Origin: Rubrivivax sp. | GTDB lineage: Bacteria > Pseudomonadota > Gammaproteobacteria > Burkholderiales > Burkholderiaceae_C | DNA: 64,000 nt | NCBI GenBank assembly: GCA_030681795.1 | Contig: JAUXRG010000053.1 | Location: forward strand, 62,001 to 126,000 | Direction: 5' to 3' | Shown: in pieces, positions 1 to 8,157 of the stretch | Position numbering within the stretch: the stretch's first letter is position 1 | How the letters are laid out: each line of letters begins with the position of its first letter | Notes under the pieces: model-generated | What the model was told of the DNA's origin: nothing | The model's database searches: none | What the model saw: the letters and a program-made list of their open reading frames with translations, nothing else | Position numbers and translations under genes: made by a program

Positions 1-1400
1 AACGTGCGTGCGCTGCGGCCTTCGAAGGCGCCACCGTCCTTGGCGGCTTCGGCGATCAGCTGCGCGGCGGTCTTCTCGATGCGCGCGGCGTCCTGCGGCG
101 CCAGGTCGACCAGCGCCGCCAGGTAGCTCGCGCCCCATTGCAGCCGCGTGGCCGGGCCCTCGCTCTTGTCGAAGGCCTCGCCGTACCAGCGCAGGGCTTC
201 GTCGTTGCGGCCCAGCTTGCGCGCGTTGCTGCCGAGCTGGCTCATCAGGTAGTAGGGCGAATGGCTGCGCGCCAGGTTGCTCTTGAGCAGGGCCTCGCTC
301 TCGGCCCACAGCCCCGCGCGCGCCAGCAGCGCGCCGCCGTAGGTGATGACGGCCATGCGCTCGTAGCCGTCGGTGATCTCGCGGTCTGCGCGCGCGACAT
401 GCCCGCGCACGTCCTGCAGCAGGGGCTCGGGCAGCTTGACCTGCACCGCCTCCTTCGCGCCGTCCAGCCGCGCCAGCACCACGCGGGCATGCAGCGCCCC
501 CATGCGGTCGTTGCGCGACAGCGTGGCATCGCCTTCCAGGCGTTTGAGCGCAGCGTCGAAGGCCCCCAGCAAGCGCGGGCGGCCCGCGCTGCCCGCCGGC
601 TCCAGGGTGCGCACGATGTCATCGGCGCCATTCGTCAGCACGTCCATGTGCGTGCGTGCCTGCACCGGGTCGGCCAGCACCTTGAGCACGCGGGCGCGCA
701 GGCTGTCGTCGGCCTTGACCCCTTGGCCGTCGTCGCTGGCGGCCAGCGCCTTGAGCCACAGCCGCGTCGTGGTCTCGGTGTCCGCCGCCGGGCTGGCCAC
801 CGCCAGCCGCACCAGCGTGCCGGGCACCTCGTCCTTGGGCACCAGCTGCTGCTCGTCGGTGTCCCAGGAATAGAAGGCCAGCATGCGCCAATCGTTGGCC
901 GCCAGGGCCTTGCCGCCCAGCGCATCGGCCAGCACGGCCTTCACCGGTCGGCCCCCCGAGAGGGCGCTTTGCAGCACGGCCAGGACCTGGGGCGCATCGG
1001 CCTCGCCAGGCAGGCGGGTGATTTCCTGGCCCTGCGGCGTGAACAGCACCATCGTGGGGTAGCCGCTGACCTTGAAGCGGCTGCCCAGCTTCTGCGCGCC
1101 CGGGCGGTCGCCGTCGACGTGCACCGATACGAAGGTCTGCGCCAGCGTGGCGAAATCCTGGCGGTTGAACAGCGTCGCCTTGAGCTGGTTGCACGGCGGG
1201 CACCAGGTGGCGCCCCAGTACAGCAACACCGGCTTGCTTTCGGTGCGGGCCTGGGCAAAGGCGCGGTCGACATCGGCGTCGCTGGCGGCGGCTTGCCAGG
1301 CGACGTTGGTGGAGGGCAGGCCGGGGGCGGCGGCGGCCGGCGCGGCCACCGCGAGTTGCAGCGCCACAGCGACGGCGAGCGGGAAGAAAGCGAGCTTCAT
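1..1400 (-). CDS. Exported thioredoxin-fold protein, 3' end cut by window edge
   Basis: This leftward reading frame starts with ATG at 1400-1398 and stays open to base 1, so the C-terminus is missing. Residues 1-25 form a signal peptide (hydrophobic core, then an Ala-rich stretch). A thioredoxin motif WCPPC follows, with cysteines at about residues 67 and 70, and then the typical thioredoxin-like segment with GYPTMVLF. After about residue 140 the protein is a long, Ala/Leu-rich helical region that may be TPR-like. Proteins with WCxxC plus a helical tail act as periplasmic thiol-disulfide proteins. The substrate is unknown. The frame was recognised because codon choice and the motif fit, whereas the long rightward frames over the same bases are antisense shadows. 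Confidence 0.85.
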   Translation of the reverse strand, partial: MKLAFFPLAVAVALQLAVAAPAAAAPGLPSTNVAWQAAASDADVDRAFAQARTESKPVLLYWGATWCPPCNQLKATLFNRQDFATLAQTFVSVHVDGDRPGAQKLGSRFKVSGYPTMVLFTPQGQEITRLPGEADAPQVLAVLQSALSGGRPVKAVLADALGGKALAANDWRMLAFYSWDTDEQQLVPKDEVPGTLVRLAVASPAADTETTTRLWLKALAASDDGQGVKADDSLRARVLKVLADPVQARTHMDVLTNGADDIVRTLEPAGSAGRPRLLGAFDAALKRLEGDATLSRNDRMGALHARVVLARLDGAKEAVQVKLPEPLLQDVRGHVARADREITDGYERMAVITYGGALLARAGLWAESEALLKSNLARSHSPYYLMSQLGSNARKLGRNDEALRWYGEAFDKSEGPATRLQWGASYLAALVDLAPQDAARIEKTAAQLIAEAAKDGGAFEGRSART

Positions 1401-1500
1401 CGGCGGGGCCCCTGGTCGACTAGGCGCGCATTGTGCCCTCGCCGGCAGGTGCCAGGGCGGGGGCTTTCCGCCGGGAAGACGAAGCCGCCCGCGGCCGGCC

Positions 1501-1782
1501 CTACTCGACCACCTGCACGCCCTTCCAGAAGGCGAACCGGCCCTTGATCTGGGCGGCGGCCGGCCGGGGTTCGGGGTAGGTCCACGCGGCGTCGGGGTTG
1601 GCGTCGCCGGCGACGAACAGCGTGTAGTAGCTGGCCTGGCCCTTGTCCGAAGACATCGTCTTGGTATTGCTGCCGAGCAGGAACTCGCGCTTGACGGATT
1701 CGGCGGGGAAATAGTGGTTGCCATCGACGACCACGGTGTCGTCGCTCTCGGCCACGACAGTGCCATTCCAGACGGCCTTCAT
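1501..1782 (-). CDS. DUF427 domain protein
   Basis: This 93-residue protein is a single DUF427 domain. It shows the family's N-terminal strand pattern (KAVWNGTVVAES), the central VDGNHYFP motif, and a C-terminal FWKGVQVVE segment. DUF427 proteins are small beta-rich cytoplasmic proteins without an agreed function. The ATG at 1782-1780 was chosen over an upstream start at 1827 because AGGAGCG lies about 9 bases upstream and family members begin with this MKAVWNG-like sequence. It is the last of three leftward genes after the NnrU gene. It could be cotranscribed with the 98-residue gene upstream, which ends 38 bases before it. Confidence 0.9.
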   Translation of the reverse strand: MKAVWNGTVVAESDDTVVVDGNHYFPAESVKREFLLGSNTKTMSSDKGQASYYTLFVAGDANPDAAWTYPEPRPAAAQIKGRFAFWKGVQVVE

Positions 1783-1820
1783 CGCTGCGCGCTCCTGCTT
1801 CGGGGGTGGGGCGTGGCAGG

Positions 1821-2117
1821 TTACCACTGCCTGCCCTGCGCGGACCCCAGCGCGGGCACCGCGCCGCGCCAGCCCGCCAGGTGCAGCTCCAGCCAGTTCG
1901 CCAGCGGCAGCTCGCCAGCCAGCGTGTCCGCCGTGGCGTACTCGCGCACGACCAGGCCGCGCTGCAGTTCGTGGCTGGAATCGAACCAGCCGCAGCCCAG
2001 CGGACGGTCGGGCTGCGCAGCACCGTCGGGGCCGAGTTCGGTGTCGGGCGCGGGCAGCGCGGGCAAGGGCGCGGCCGGCGCCCTCCGCAGTCGGGTCAGA
2101 AGGGACTGGATGTTCAT
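1821..2117 (-). CDS. Small conserved-type protein, function unknown
   Basis: The protein has 98 residues. It has a basic, proline-rich N-terminus (about residues 9-30) and then a segment with GCGWFDSSHELQRGL. That segment is characteristic of short hypothetical proteins I associate with Burkholderiales, but no function is known to me. There is no signal peptide and no membrane segment. The ATG at 2117 is preceded by GGAGGTG with a six-base spacer, which fixes the start. A longer open frame reaching to 2699 in the same register overlaps the NnrU gene and is rejected as coding. The gene lies between the NnrU gene and the DUF427 gene on the same strand. Confidence 0.7.
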   Translation of the reverse strand: MNIQSLLTRLRRAPAAPLPALPAPDTELGPDGAAQPDRPLGCGWFDSSHELQRGLVVREYATADTLAGELPLANWLELHLAGWRGAVPALGSAQGRQW

Positions 2118-2180
2118 GCGGCGCACCTCCGTCGTTGGCGAGATGCCATCGTCGGCCTGCCGCCGCCGCCGGACCATCGC

Positions 2181-2231
2181 CACGAGGGCGGAGCGCAGCG
2201 GGCCCCCGTTCGGGCCCCCCGCTCGGGGGGT
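2181..2231. terminator. GC-rich palindromic stretch at the end of the NnrU gene
   Basis: The segment between the 98-residue gene and the NnrU stop has runs of C and G that pair with each other (GGGCCCCC, CGGGCCCCCC, then CGGGGGG). It can fold into strong alternative hairpins. There is no T-tract on either strand. A similar C-run/G-run palindrome sits at about 5520-5576, so this may be a dispersed terminator-like repeat of this genome. Confidence 0.35.
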
Positions 2232-2806
2232 CAGAACGGCCGCACGCCGATCAGCGGGGCATGCGCCCAGAAGGCGAACGCCGCCCAGGCCACCGTCCCC
2301 ACCACCACCGTCACCACGGTGGGGCCGACGTGGCCGGGCGGATAGAGGACGTTCAAGCGGCGGTCGCGCTGGCGCGCGGCGCGAAAGTCCAGCAGCCCCC
2401 AGACCAGGAAAGCGCCGAAGAGCAGCAAGTCGGCCAGCGTGTGGTTGGCGATGAGATGCGCCAGCGCCCAGGTCTTCACGCCCAGCACCATGGGGTGCCT
2501 GAGCCTGGCCTTGAGCGAGTTGCCCGGCACATAGGCCGCCACCAGCAGCACGAAGGCGGGCAGCGTGAGCAGCGCGGCCAGGTGGCGCGTCCACAGCGGC
2601 GGGGCCCACAGCACCACCGGCTGCATGCGCGCCGCGCCGTAGCCCCAAACGATGAGCGCGAAGCCGGCCAGCGAGAGCAGCGAGTACAGGCCTTTCCACG
2701 GCCCCTCGCCCAGGCGCTGGATCGTGTGGCCGCGCCAGCCCTCGGCCACGATGCGCACCGAGTGCACACCCAGGAATAGCACCAGGCCGATGAGGAGCAG
2801 CGTCAT
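2231..2806 (-). CDS. NnrU family integral membrane protein
   Basis: The protein has 191 residues and is almost entirely membrane-embedded, with five or six hydrophobic segments at about residues 1-16, 40-60, 75-95, 117-142 and 165-185. The motifs RHPMVLGVKTWALAHLIANH and LLLFGAFLVWGLLDFRAARQRDRR are typical of NnrU. NnrU was named from denitrification clusters and is related to isoprenylcysteine methyltransferase-like membrane proteins. Nothing in this neighbourhood concerns denitrification, so the role here is open. The ATG at 2806 has GAGGTGA upstream. An upstream start at 2917 would add a non-hydrophobic leader and is not supported. Confidence 0.9.
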   Translation of the reverse strand: MTLLLIGLVLFLGVHSVRIVAEGWRGHTIQRLGEGPWKGLYSLLSLAGFALIVWGYGAARMQPVVLWAPPLWTRHLAALLTLPAFVLLVAAYVPGNSLKARLRHPMVLGVKTWALAHLIANHTLADLLLFGAFLVWGLLDFRAARQRDRRLNVLYPPGHVGPTVVTVVVGTVAWAAFAFWAHAPLIGVRPF

Positions 2807-2973
2807 GGTCAAGTCACCTCGTGCAGGGAAACGCCGGCATTGTGGCCTCGCCGGGCCGGCCTCGCCCCCTTGCCGAAGACCTGGCTCGCCGGGCCCCCCG
2901 CGCCCACCGTCGGCCACAATCTTGGCCGGTCCGTTATCCGCTGGTTCGTCTCCGCACCAAGGAAGCCCGCCCC

Positions 2974-4104
2974 ATGTCCAAGCCCACCCCTCTGGCCCGC
3001 GCGCTGCTCGCGCTGGGCCTGGCCGCCACCGCGGCCGCGGCCGCGGCCCCTGCTCAGGCCCAGCCCGCCGAGCCGCGCGTGCTGAATATCTACAACTGGT
3101 CGGACTACATCGCCGAGGACACGCTCCGCAATTTCGAGAAAGAGACCGGCATCAAGGTCCGCTACGACAACTACGACAACAACGAAATCCTCCACGCCAA
3201 GCTGATGGCCGGCAAGACGGGCTACGACATCGTGGTGCCCAGCGCGCACTTCGCCAAGATGCAGATCCAGGGCGGCCTGTATCAGAAGCTCGACCGCGCG
3301 CAGCTCACGAACTGGGGGAACCTCGACCCCGCATTGCTGGAAAGACTCGCCCCCATCGACCCGGGCAACGAACACCTCGTGACCTGGCTATGGGGCTACG
3401 TCACCGTGGGCATCAACACCGGCAAGGTCAAGGCCGCCCTGGGCGCCACGCCGTTGCCGGCCAACCCCTGGGACCTGATCTTCAAGCCCGAACTCGCCAG
3501 CAAGCTCAAGGGCTGCGGCATCAACGTCCTGGATTCGGCCTCCGAAGTCCTGCCGGTGGCGATGGTCTACGCCGGCAAGCCCCCCTACAGCAAGGAGGCC
3601 AAGGACTACGACGCGGCCCGGGAAGTGCTGTCCCGGGCGCGGCCCTTCGTGACGCGCTTTTCCTCGTCGGGCTACATCAACGACCTGGCCGCCGGCCAGC
3701 TCTGCGTGGTGATGGGCTATTCGGGCGATATCAATATCGCCCGCCAGCGCGCCCTCGAAAGCAAGAGCGGCCAGGATGTCCAGGCGCTGGTCCCGGCCAC
3801 CGGCGCCACGCTGTTCTTCGACACCATGGCCATTCCGAAGGACGCCAGGAATGTCAGGAACGCGCACCTGTTCATCAATTACATCCTGCGCCCCGAGGTG
3901 CACGCCAGCCTGAGCAACAAGGTCTTCTACGCCAACCCGAACGCGGCGTCGAAGAAGTTCGTGAACAAGGCGGTGGCCGACAACCCGACCATCTTCCTCG
4001 GCGCCGCCGAGCTCAAGAAGCTCATCACGCCCGATACGGTGCCGCAGGATATCCGCCGCGTGCAGACGCGCGTCTTCACCAGCTTCAAGGCCGGCACGAA
4101 GTAG
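2974..4104 (+). CDS. Polyamine ABC transporter substrate-binding protein (PotD/PotF type)
   Basis: The protein has 376 residues. Residues 1-29 are a signal peptide ending AQAQ. The mature protein opens with VLNIYNWSDYIAEDTLRNF, the hallmark of spermidine/putrescine-binding proteins, followed by ETGIKVRYD and later the YSGDINIARQRA and FINYILRPEVHA segments. It should bind putrescine or spermidine in the periplasm for an ABC importer. No permease or ATPase genes adjoin it in this window, so it works with a transporter encoded elsewhere or has another role. The ATG at 2974 gives the expected signal peptide. The next gene, an ornithine cyclodeaminase-family gene, starts three bases after its stop. 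This suggests a shared transcript and a link to ornithine/polyamine metabolism. Confidence 0.93.
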   Translation: MSKPTPLARALLALGLAATAAAAAAPAQAQPAEPRVLNIYNWSDYIAEDTLRNFEKETGIKVRYDNYDNNEILHAKLMAGKTGYDIVVPSAHFAKMQIQGGLYQKLDRAQLTNWGNLDPALLERLAPIDPGNEHLVTWLWGYVTVGINTGKVKAALGATPLPANPWDLIFKPELASKLKGCGINVLDSASEVLPVAMVYAGKPPYSKEAKDYDAAREVLSRARPFVTRFSSSGYINDLAAGQLCVVMGYSGDINIARQRALESKSGQDVQALVPATGATLFFDTMAIPKDARNVRNAHLFINYILRPEVHASLSNKVFYANPNAASKKFVNKAVADNPTIFLGAAELKKLITPDTVPQDIRRVQTRVFTSFKAGTK

Positions 4105-4107
4105 GCC

Positions 4108-5064
4108 GTGCTGCACCTGACCGCCGCCGACCTGCGCGCACGCCTGCCCATGGCGGCGCTGGTGCAGGCGCTGCGCGAGGCCTTCATCAGCGGCTGCGAG
4201 GTGCCGCTGCGGCACAGCCACGCGCTGGGCGGCGCGGGCACCTTGCTGCTGATGCCGGCGTGGCCCAGGGCGGGCAGTTCGGGGCGGCACTTCGGCGTCA
4301 AGGCCGTGACCATCTTCCCGGGCAACGGCGCGCTCGGCCTGCCTGGGGTGCACGCGGTCTACGCGCTCTTCGACGCCCGCACCGGCGTGCCGGTGGCGCT
4401 GCTCGACGGCAGCGAGCTCACCGCGCGGCGCACCGCCGCGGCCTCGGCGCTGGCCGCCAGCCACCTGGCGCGCGAAGACGCCACGCGCTTGCTGCTGGTG
4501 GGCGCCGGCCGCGTGGCCTCGCAGATGGCCGAGGCGATGCGCTGCGTGCGCCCGGGCCTGCGCCAGGTGCAGGTGTGGAACCGCCACCCCGCCAGCGCCG
4601 CGGCGCTGGCCGCCACTTTGGGCCGCCAGGGCCTGGACGCCACGGCCACCCCCGACCTGCAGGCCGCCGTGCGGCAGGCCCACATCGTGAGCTGCGCCAC
4701 CCTGTCCAGCGCGGCCCTGGTGCAGGGCGAATGGCTGGCACCGGGCGCGCACCTGGACCTCGTCGGCAGCTTCACGCCGGCCATGCGCGAGGCCGACGGG
4801 CACTGCTTCGCCCGCGGCCGCGTCTTCGTCGACACCGAGGAAGCGCTGGCCAAATCGGGCGACATCCTGCAGGCGGTGGGCGAGGGGCACTTCGACGCGT
4901 CGCGGCTGCAGGGCACATTGGCCGAGCTGTGCCGCGGCGAACGGCCGGGCCGTGGCAGCGCCGATGAGATCACGCTGTTCAAGTCGGTGGGCAGCGCGCT
5001 GGAGGACCTGGCGGCCGCCGAGCTGGCCTGCGCCGCGCCCGATAATGCGGCGGTCCCGGCCTGA
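4108..5064 (+). CDS. Ornithine cyclodeaminase / mu-crystallin family protein
   Basis: The protein has 318 residues, the family's usual length. The substrate half contains KAVTIFPGN at about residue 65 and the SELTARRTAAASALA segment near residue 100. The NAD-binding half begins with LLLVGAGRVASQMAEA near residue 128. Family members catalyse NAD-dependent conversion of ornithine to proline, or related imine or ketimine reductions. The exact substrate cannot be told from sequence. Translation starts at GTG 4108, three bases after the stop of the polyamine-binding protein gene, which points to translational coupling. The pairing with a polyamine-binding protein suggests a substrate related to ornithine, but this is inference. 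Confidence 0.88.
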   Translation: MLHLTAADLRARLPMAALVQALREAFISGCEVPLRHSHALGGAGTLLLMPAWPRAGSSGRHFGVKAVTIFPGNGALGLPGVHAVYALFDARTGVPVALLDGSELTARRTAAASALAASHLAREDATRLLLVGAGRVASQMAEAMRCVRPGLRQVQVWNRHPASAAALAATLGRQGLDATATPDLQAAVRQAHIVSCATLSSAALVQGEWLAPGAHLDLVGSFTPAMREADGHCFARGRVFVDTEEALAKSGDILQAVGEGHFDASRLQGTLAELCRGERPGRGSADEITLFKSVGSALEDLAAAELACAAPDNAAVPA

Positions 5065-5076
5065 TCTCCTCACACC

Positions 5077-5499
5077 ATGTTCAAACGCGTCGTCCTGCCT
5101 GTCGTGGTGCTGCTGGCACTGCTTGCCGCGTATTTCTGGGCCGCGCTGAGCTGGAACTATTCCAGCGGCGAACGCGCCGGCTGGGTGCAGAAGCTGTCCA
5201 AGAAGGGCTGGGTCTGCAAGACCTGGGAGGGTGAGCTGTCCCTGGTCTCGATGCCCGGCGCGGCGCCCGAGAAGTTCCTCTTCACGATCTTCGACGACGC
5301 GGTGGCCCAGCGCGTGACCCAGGCCATGGGCAAGCGCGTGGCGCTGCACTACGAAGAGAAGGTCGGACTGCCCGGCAGCTGCTTCGGCGAGACGCGCCAC
5401 TACGTGACGGGCGTGGTCGTCAGCGACGAGATCCCGCTGGCGCCCGGCGTCATGGTGCCCAATCCGCAACCGCCCGCCGCCTCCGCGGTGCCGCGCTGA
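5077..5499 (+). CDS. Membrane-anchored protein of unknown function
   Basis: The protein has 140 residues. Residues 4-24 form one hydrophobic segment, which is a signal anchor or uncleaved signal. A soluble domain of about 100 residues follows, with two cysteines (WVCKTWEG and LPGSCFGE), and the C-terminal tail is Pro/Ala-rich. The soluble part looks beta-rich and probably faces the periplasm. I recognise it as a type often annotated hypothetical in Burkholderiales and know no function. It lies 12 bases after the cyclodeaminase-family gene and is probably the third gene of that transcript. Confidence 0.75.
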   Translation: MFKRVVLPVVVLLALLAAYFWAALSWNYSSGERAGWVQKLSKKGWVCKTWEGELSLVSMPGAAPEKFLFTIFDDAVAQRVTQAMGKRVALHYEEKVGLPGSCFGETRHYVTGVVVSDEIPLAPGVMVPNPQPPAASAVPR

Positions 5500-5515
5500 A
5501 CTAGCCCGCGCCGGG

Positions 5516-5576
5516 CCGTCCCAAGTGGGCGGCGCCCCCTCGGGGGGACGACGCCGAAGGCGTCTGGGGGGTGCGG
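5516..5576. repeat. Compound GC-rich palindrome between convergent genes
   Basis: The stretch between two convergent genes holds nested inverted repeats: a CCCCC/GGGGG pair around 5535-5547, a perfect GACGCC-GAA-GGCGTC hairpin at 5550-5564, and an outer GCGCCCCC/GGGGGTGC pairing (5533 region with 5566-5573). It probably acts as a bidirectional transcription terminator. Elements of this shape (C-run, short hairpin, G-run) are, to my knowledge, dispersed many times in related genomes. Confidence 0.5.
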
Positions 5577-6395
5577 CTAGCGACCGTTGGCGGCCGCGCT
5601 GTCGAGCTGATCCTGGATCTGCCGGGCGGCCCGCAGCACCAGGATCGCATCCAGATCGGCCTGCGGCGCGATGGCCGCGACGACTTCGTCCAGGGTCTGC
5701 GGCGCCGCGCCCATGACCTGGGCCAACACCGACAAGGCGCAGATCGAACGGCGCGATACGTCCTCGGGCAGCACCTGCGTGGCCTGCGCCGTGACATGGT
5801 GGCGCACGCTGCTGACCGCCGCCGCACCCAGGCCCCAGCTCTCGCACAAGGCCGCGCCCAGTGCATCGTGGCTGACGCCGAAGCCGGCGTGCTCCAGCAG
5901 CACCAGTTCGGTATCGTTGCCGGCGGCGCGCAGCATGGCCCCGTAGTGGTCCGGCGCGTGCCGGAACAGCACCGCCTTGCCGCATTCCTCGAACAGCCCA
6001 GCGGAATGCGCGGCCCAGGCGTCCAGCGACAGGCGGGACCCCAGGCGCCCCATCAGCAGACCGCGGTAGCCGGCGCGTTGCCAGATCGGTTCAAGCTCGG
6101 CTGCGGGCGGGAAAGCCGCGCGCAGGCCCATCTCGAAGGTGATGGCCGCGACTTCGCGCATGCCGAGGTAGGTGATGGCCTGGTGCACGCTTTGCACGCG
6201 GCCCTTCAACCCATAGAGCGAGGAGTTCACGGCCTTCATCACCGCCGCGGCCAGCGCCATGTCGGTCTCGATCAGGCTGGAGGCCGCCTGCAGGTTGATA
6301 TTTTCCTCGGCCAGCAACAGCGAAAGCTGCACCAGGGCGTGCGGCTGGGACGGGATGTCGATGTCCAGCCGGCGCAGTTCAGGGTTGACAGACAT
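5577..6395 (-). CDS. HDOD domain protein
   Basis: The protein has 272 residues. The HDOD domain covers most of it. It starts with the characteristic SQPHALVQLSLLLAEENINL, continues with the helical segment around LIETDMALAAAVMKAVNSS, and then LGMREVAAITFEMGLR. HDOD proteins are HD-superfamily relatives that usually lack the metal-binding residues and act in signalling, motility or cell-cycle control as scaffolds. The ATG at 6395 was chosen because upstream in-frame sequence (MALSWAFPAALPTTA) has no homology character. The gene is convergent with the 140-residue membrane protein gene and lies downstream of the GMC oxidoreductase gene on the same strand. Confidence 0.88.
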   Translation of the reverse strand: MSVNPELRRLDIDIPSQPHALVQLSLLLAEENINLQAASSLIETDMALAAAVMKAVNSSLYGLKGRVQSVHQAITYLGMREVAAITFEMGLRAAFPPAAELEPIWQRAGYRGLLMGRLGSRLSLDAWAAHSAGLFEECGKAVLFRHAPDHYGAMLRAAGNDTELVLLEHAGFGVSHDALGAALCESWGLGAAAVSSVRHHVTAQATQVLPEDVSRRSICALSVLAQVMGAAPQTLDEVVAAIAPQADLDAILVLRAARQIQDQLDSAAANGR

Positions 6396-6512
6396 GGCGG
6401 TGGTCGGCAGGGCAGCAGGGAAGGCCCAGCTTAGCGCCACCGCCGCGCGCCTGCTTCGAAAAATGACCCCGTTTTGCCCGCCAAAGAGCGCGGCCGCGCG
6501 CCGTCGTCGGGA

Positions 6513-8144
6513 TCAACCCGCCGCCGCGGCCTCGGCGATGATCCACTCGGCAGCCCGCTCGGCGATCATCAGCACCGGCGAGTTGGTATTGCCGCTGGTG
6601 ATGGTGGGCATCACGCTGGCGTCGGCGATCCGCAGCCCGGCCAACCCCTGCACGCGCAGCCGCGAGTCCACTACCGTGGTGGCGTCGCCACGGACGCCCA
6701 TGCGGCAGGTGCCCACGGGGTGGAAGATGGTGGTTCCGATATCGCCCGCCAGGCGCGCGAGCTCGTCGTCGGTCTGGAACTGCACGCCCGGCTTGACTTC
6801 CTGCGGTCGATATCTGGCCAGCGCCGGCATCGCGGCGATGCGCCGCGTCAGGCGCAGCGAGTCGGCCGCCACCTGGCGGTCCTGCGGCGTCGACAGGTAG
6901 TTGGCCTGGATCCGCGGCGCGTCCTCCGGCCTTGGTGAACGGATACGCACGAAGCCGCGCGACGTGGGGTTGAGGTTGCACACGCTGGCGGTGAAGGCGT
7001 TGTAGCGGTGCAGCGGCTGGCCGAAGGCGTCCAGCGACAGCGGCTGCACGTGGTATTCGACGTTGGGCCACTCGAAGCCCGGCGCCGAGCGCGTGAAGGC
7101 GCCGAGCTGCGAGGGCGCCATGCTCATCGGCCCGCTGCGCCGCAGCAGGTATTCGAGGCCGATCAGGGCCTTGCCCCAGGCCGAGTGGGCCATGGTGTTG
7201 AGCGTCTTCACGCCCTGCACGGAAAAGACGGCGCGGATCTGCAGGTGGTCCTGCAGGTTCTCGCCCACCCCGGGCAGTTCGTGGCGCACGGCGATGCCCT
7301 GCTCGTGAAGCAGGGCGCCGGGCCCGATGCCCGAGAGCTGCAGGATCTGCGGCGTGCCCACGGCGCCGGCGCACAGGATCACCTCGCGCGAGGCGCGCGC
7401 CCGCCGCGGCGCACCCCCGCCCACCGGCTGCACCTCGATGCCCACGGCCCGCGCCCCTTCGAGCTGCACGCCCGAGGTCTGGGCGCCGGTCCAGACCTGC
7501 AGGTTGGGCCGCGCCACCACGGGGCGCAGGAAGGCCTTGCTGGTGCTCCAGCGCACACCGCGTTTCTGGTTGACCTCGAAGTAGCCCACGCCTTCGTTGT
7601 CGCCGCGGTTGAAGTCGTCGGTGGCCGGGATGCCCGCCTCGCGCGCGGCCGCGGCAAAGGCCTCGAGGATCTCCCAGGACAAGCGCTGCCGCTCCACGCG
7701 CCACTCGTTGCCGCTGCCATGCGCGCCGTCCGCACCGCGCCAATGGTCTTCGTGGCGCTTGAAGGCGCCCAGGCACTCGTCCCAGCGCCAGGCCGGGTCG
7801 CCGGTGAGCGCCGCCCACTGCTCGTAGTCGCGCGACTGGCCGCGCATGTAGATCATGCCGTTGATGCTGGAGCAGCCGCCCAGCACCTTGCCACGCGGGT
7901 AGCGCAGCTGACGGCCGTTGAGGCCCGGGTCGGCCTCGGTGAAATACAACCAGTCGGTGCGCGGGTTGCCGATGCAGTACAGGTAACCCACGGGGACGTG
8001 GATCCAGTGGTAGTTGTCCAGGCCGCCCGCTTCCACCAGCAGCACGCGATGGCGCGGGTTGGCGGACAGTCGATTGGCCAGCAGGCAGCCCGCCGTGCCG
8101 GCACCCACGACGATGTAGTCGTAGTTCGGGATTTCAGTGTCCAT
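6513..8144 (-). CDS. GMC family FAD-dependent oxidoreductase (choline dehydrogenase-like)
   Basis: The protein has 543 residues, normal for the family. The FAD-binding dinucleotide motif VVGAGTAGCLLANRL lies at residues 12-26. GMC signature 1 is present as YPRGKVLGGCSSINGMIYMRG, given here only by position (about residues 83-103). The C-terminal catalytic His is in FHPVGTCRMG and the Asn pairs with TSGNTNSP. GMC enzymes oxidise alcohols or sugars, passing electrons to an acceptor. The closest functional label is choline or alcohol dehydrogenase. No betaine aldehyde dehydrogenase gene adjoins it, so choline is not proven as substrate. The start at 8144 gives the FAD motif at the expected distance from the N-terminus. 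Confidence 0.92.
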   Translation of the reverse strand: MDTEIPNYDYIVVGAGTAGCLLANRLSANPRHRVLLVEAGGLDNYHWIHVPVGYLYCIGNPRTDWLYFTEADPGLNGRQLRYPRGKVLGGCSSINGMIYMRGQSRDYEQWAALTGDPAWRWDECLGAFKRHEDHWRGADGAHGSGNEWRVERQRLSWEILEAFAAAAREAGIPATDDFNRGDNEGVGYFEVNQKRGVRWSTSKAFLRPVVARPNLQVWTGAQTSGVQLEGARAVGIEVQPVGGGAPRRARASREVILCAGAVGTPQILQLSGIGPGALLHEQGIAVRHELPGVGENLQDHLQIRAVFSVQGVKTLNTMAHSAWGKALIGLEYLLRRSGPMSMAPSQLGAFTRSAPGFEWPNVEYHVQPLSLDAFGQPLHRYNAFTASVCNLNPTSRGFVRIRSPRPEDAPRIQANYLSTPQDRQVAADSLRLTRRIAAMPALARYRPQEVKPGVQFQTDDELARLAGDIGTTIFHPVGTCRMGVRGDATTVVDSRLRVQGLAGLRIADASVMPTITSGNTNSPVLMIAERAAEWIIAEAAAAG

Positions 8145-8157
8145 CGCTTCGGTGTCC

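Noticed and set aside
138..1547. Rightward open frame of 469 codons
   Set aside because: It is antisense in codon register to the thioredoxin-fold gene, is full of His/Gln/Arg/Ala as expected for a shadow in high-GC DNA, and has no motif.
3388..5985. Leftward open frame of 865 codons
   Set aside because: It runs across three well-supported rightward genes and part of the HDOD gene. Its composition is typical of antisense frames.
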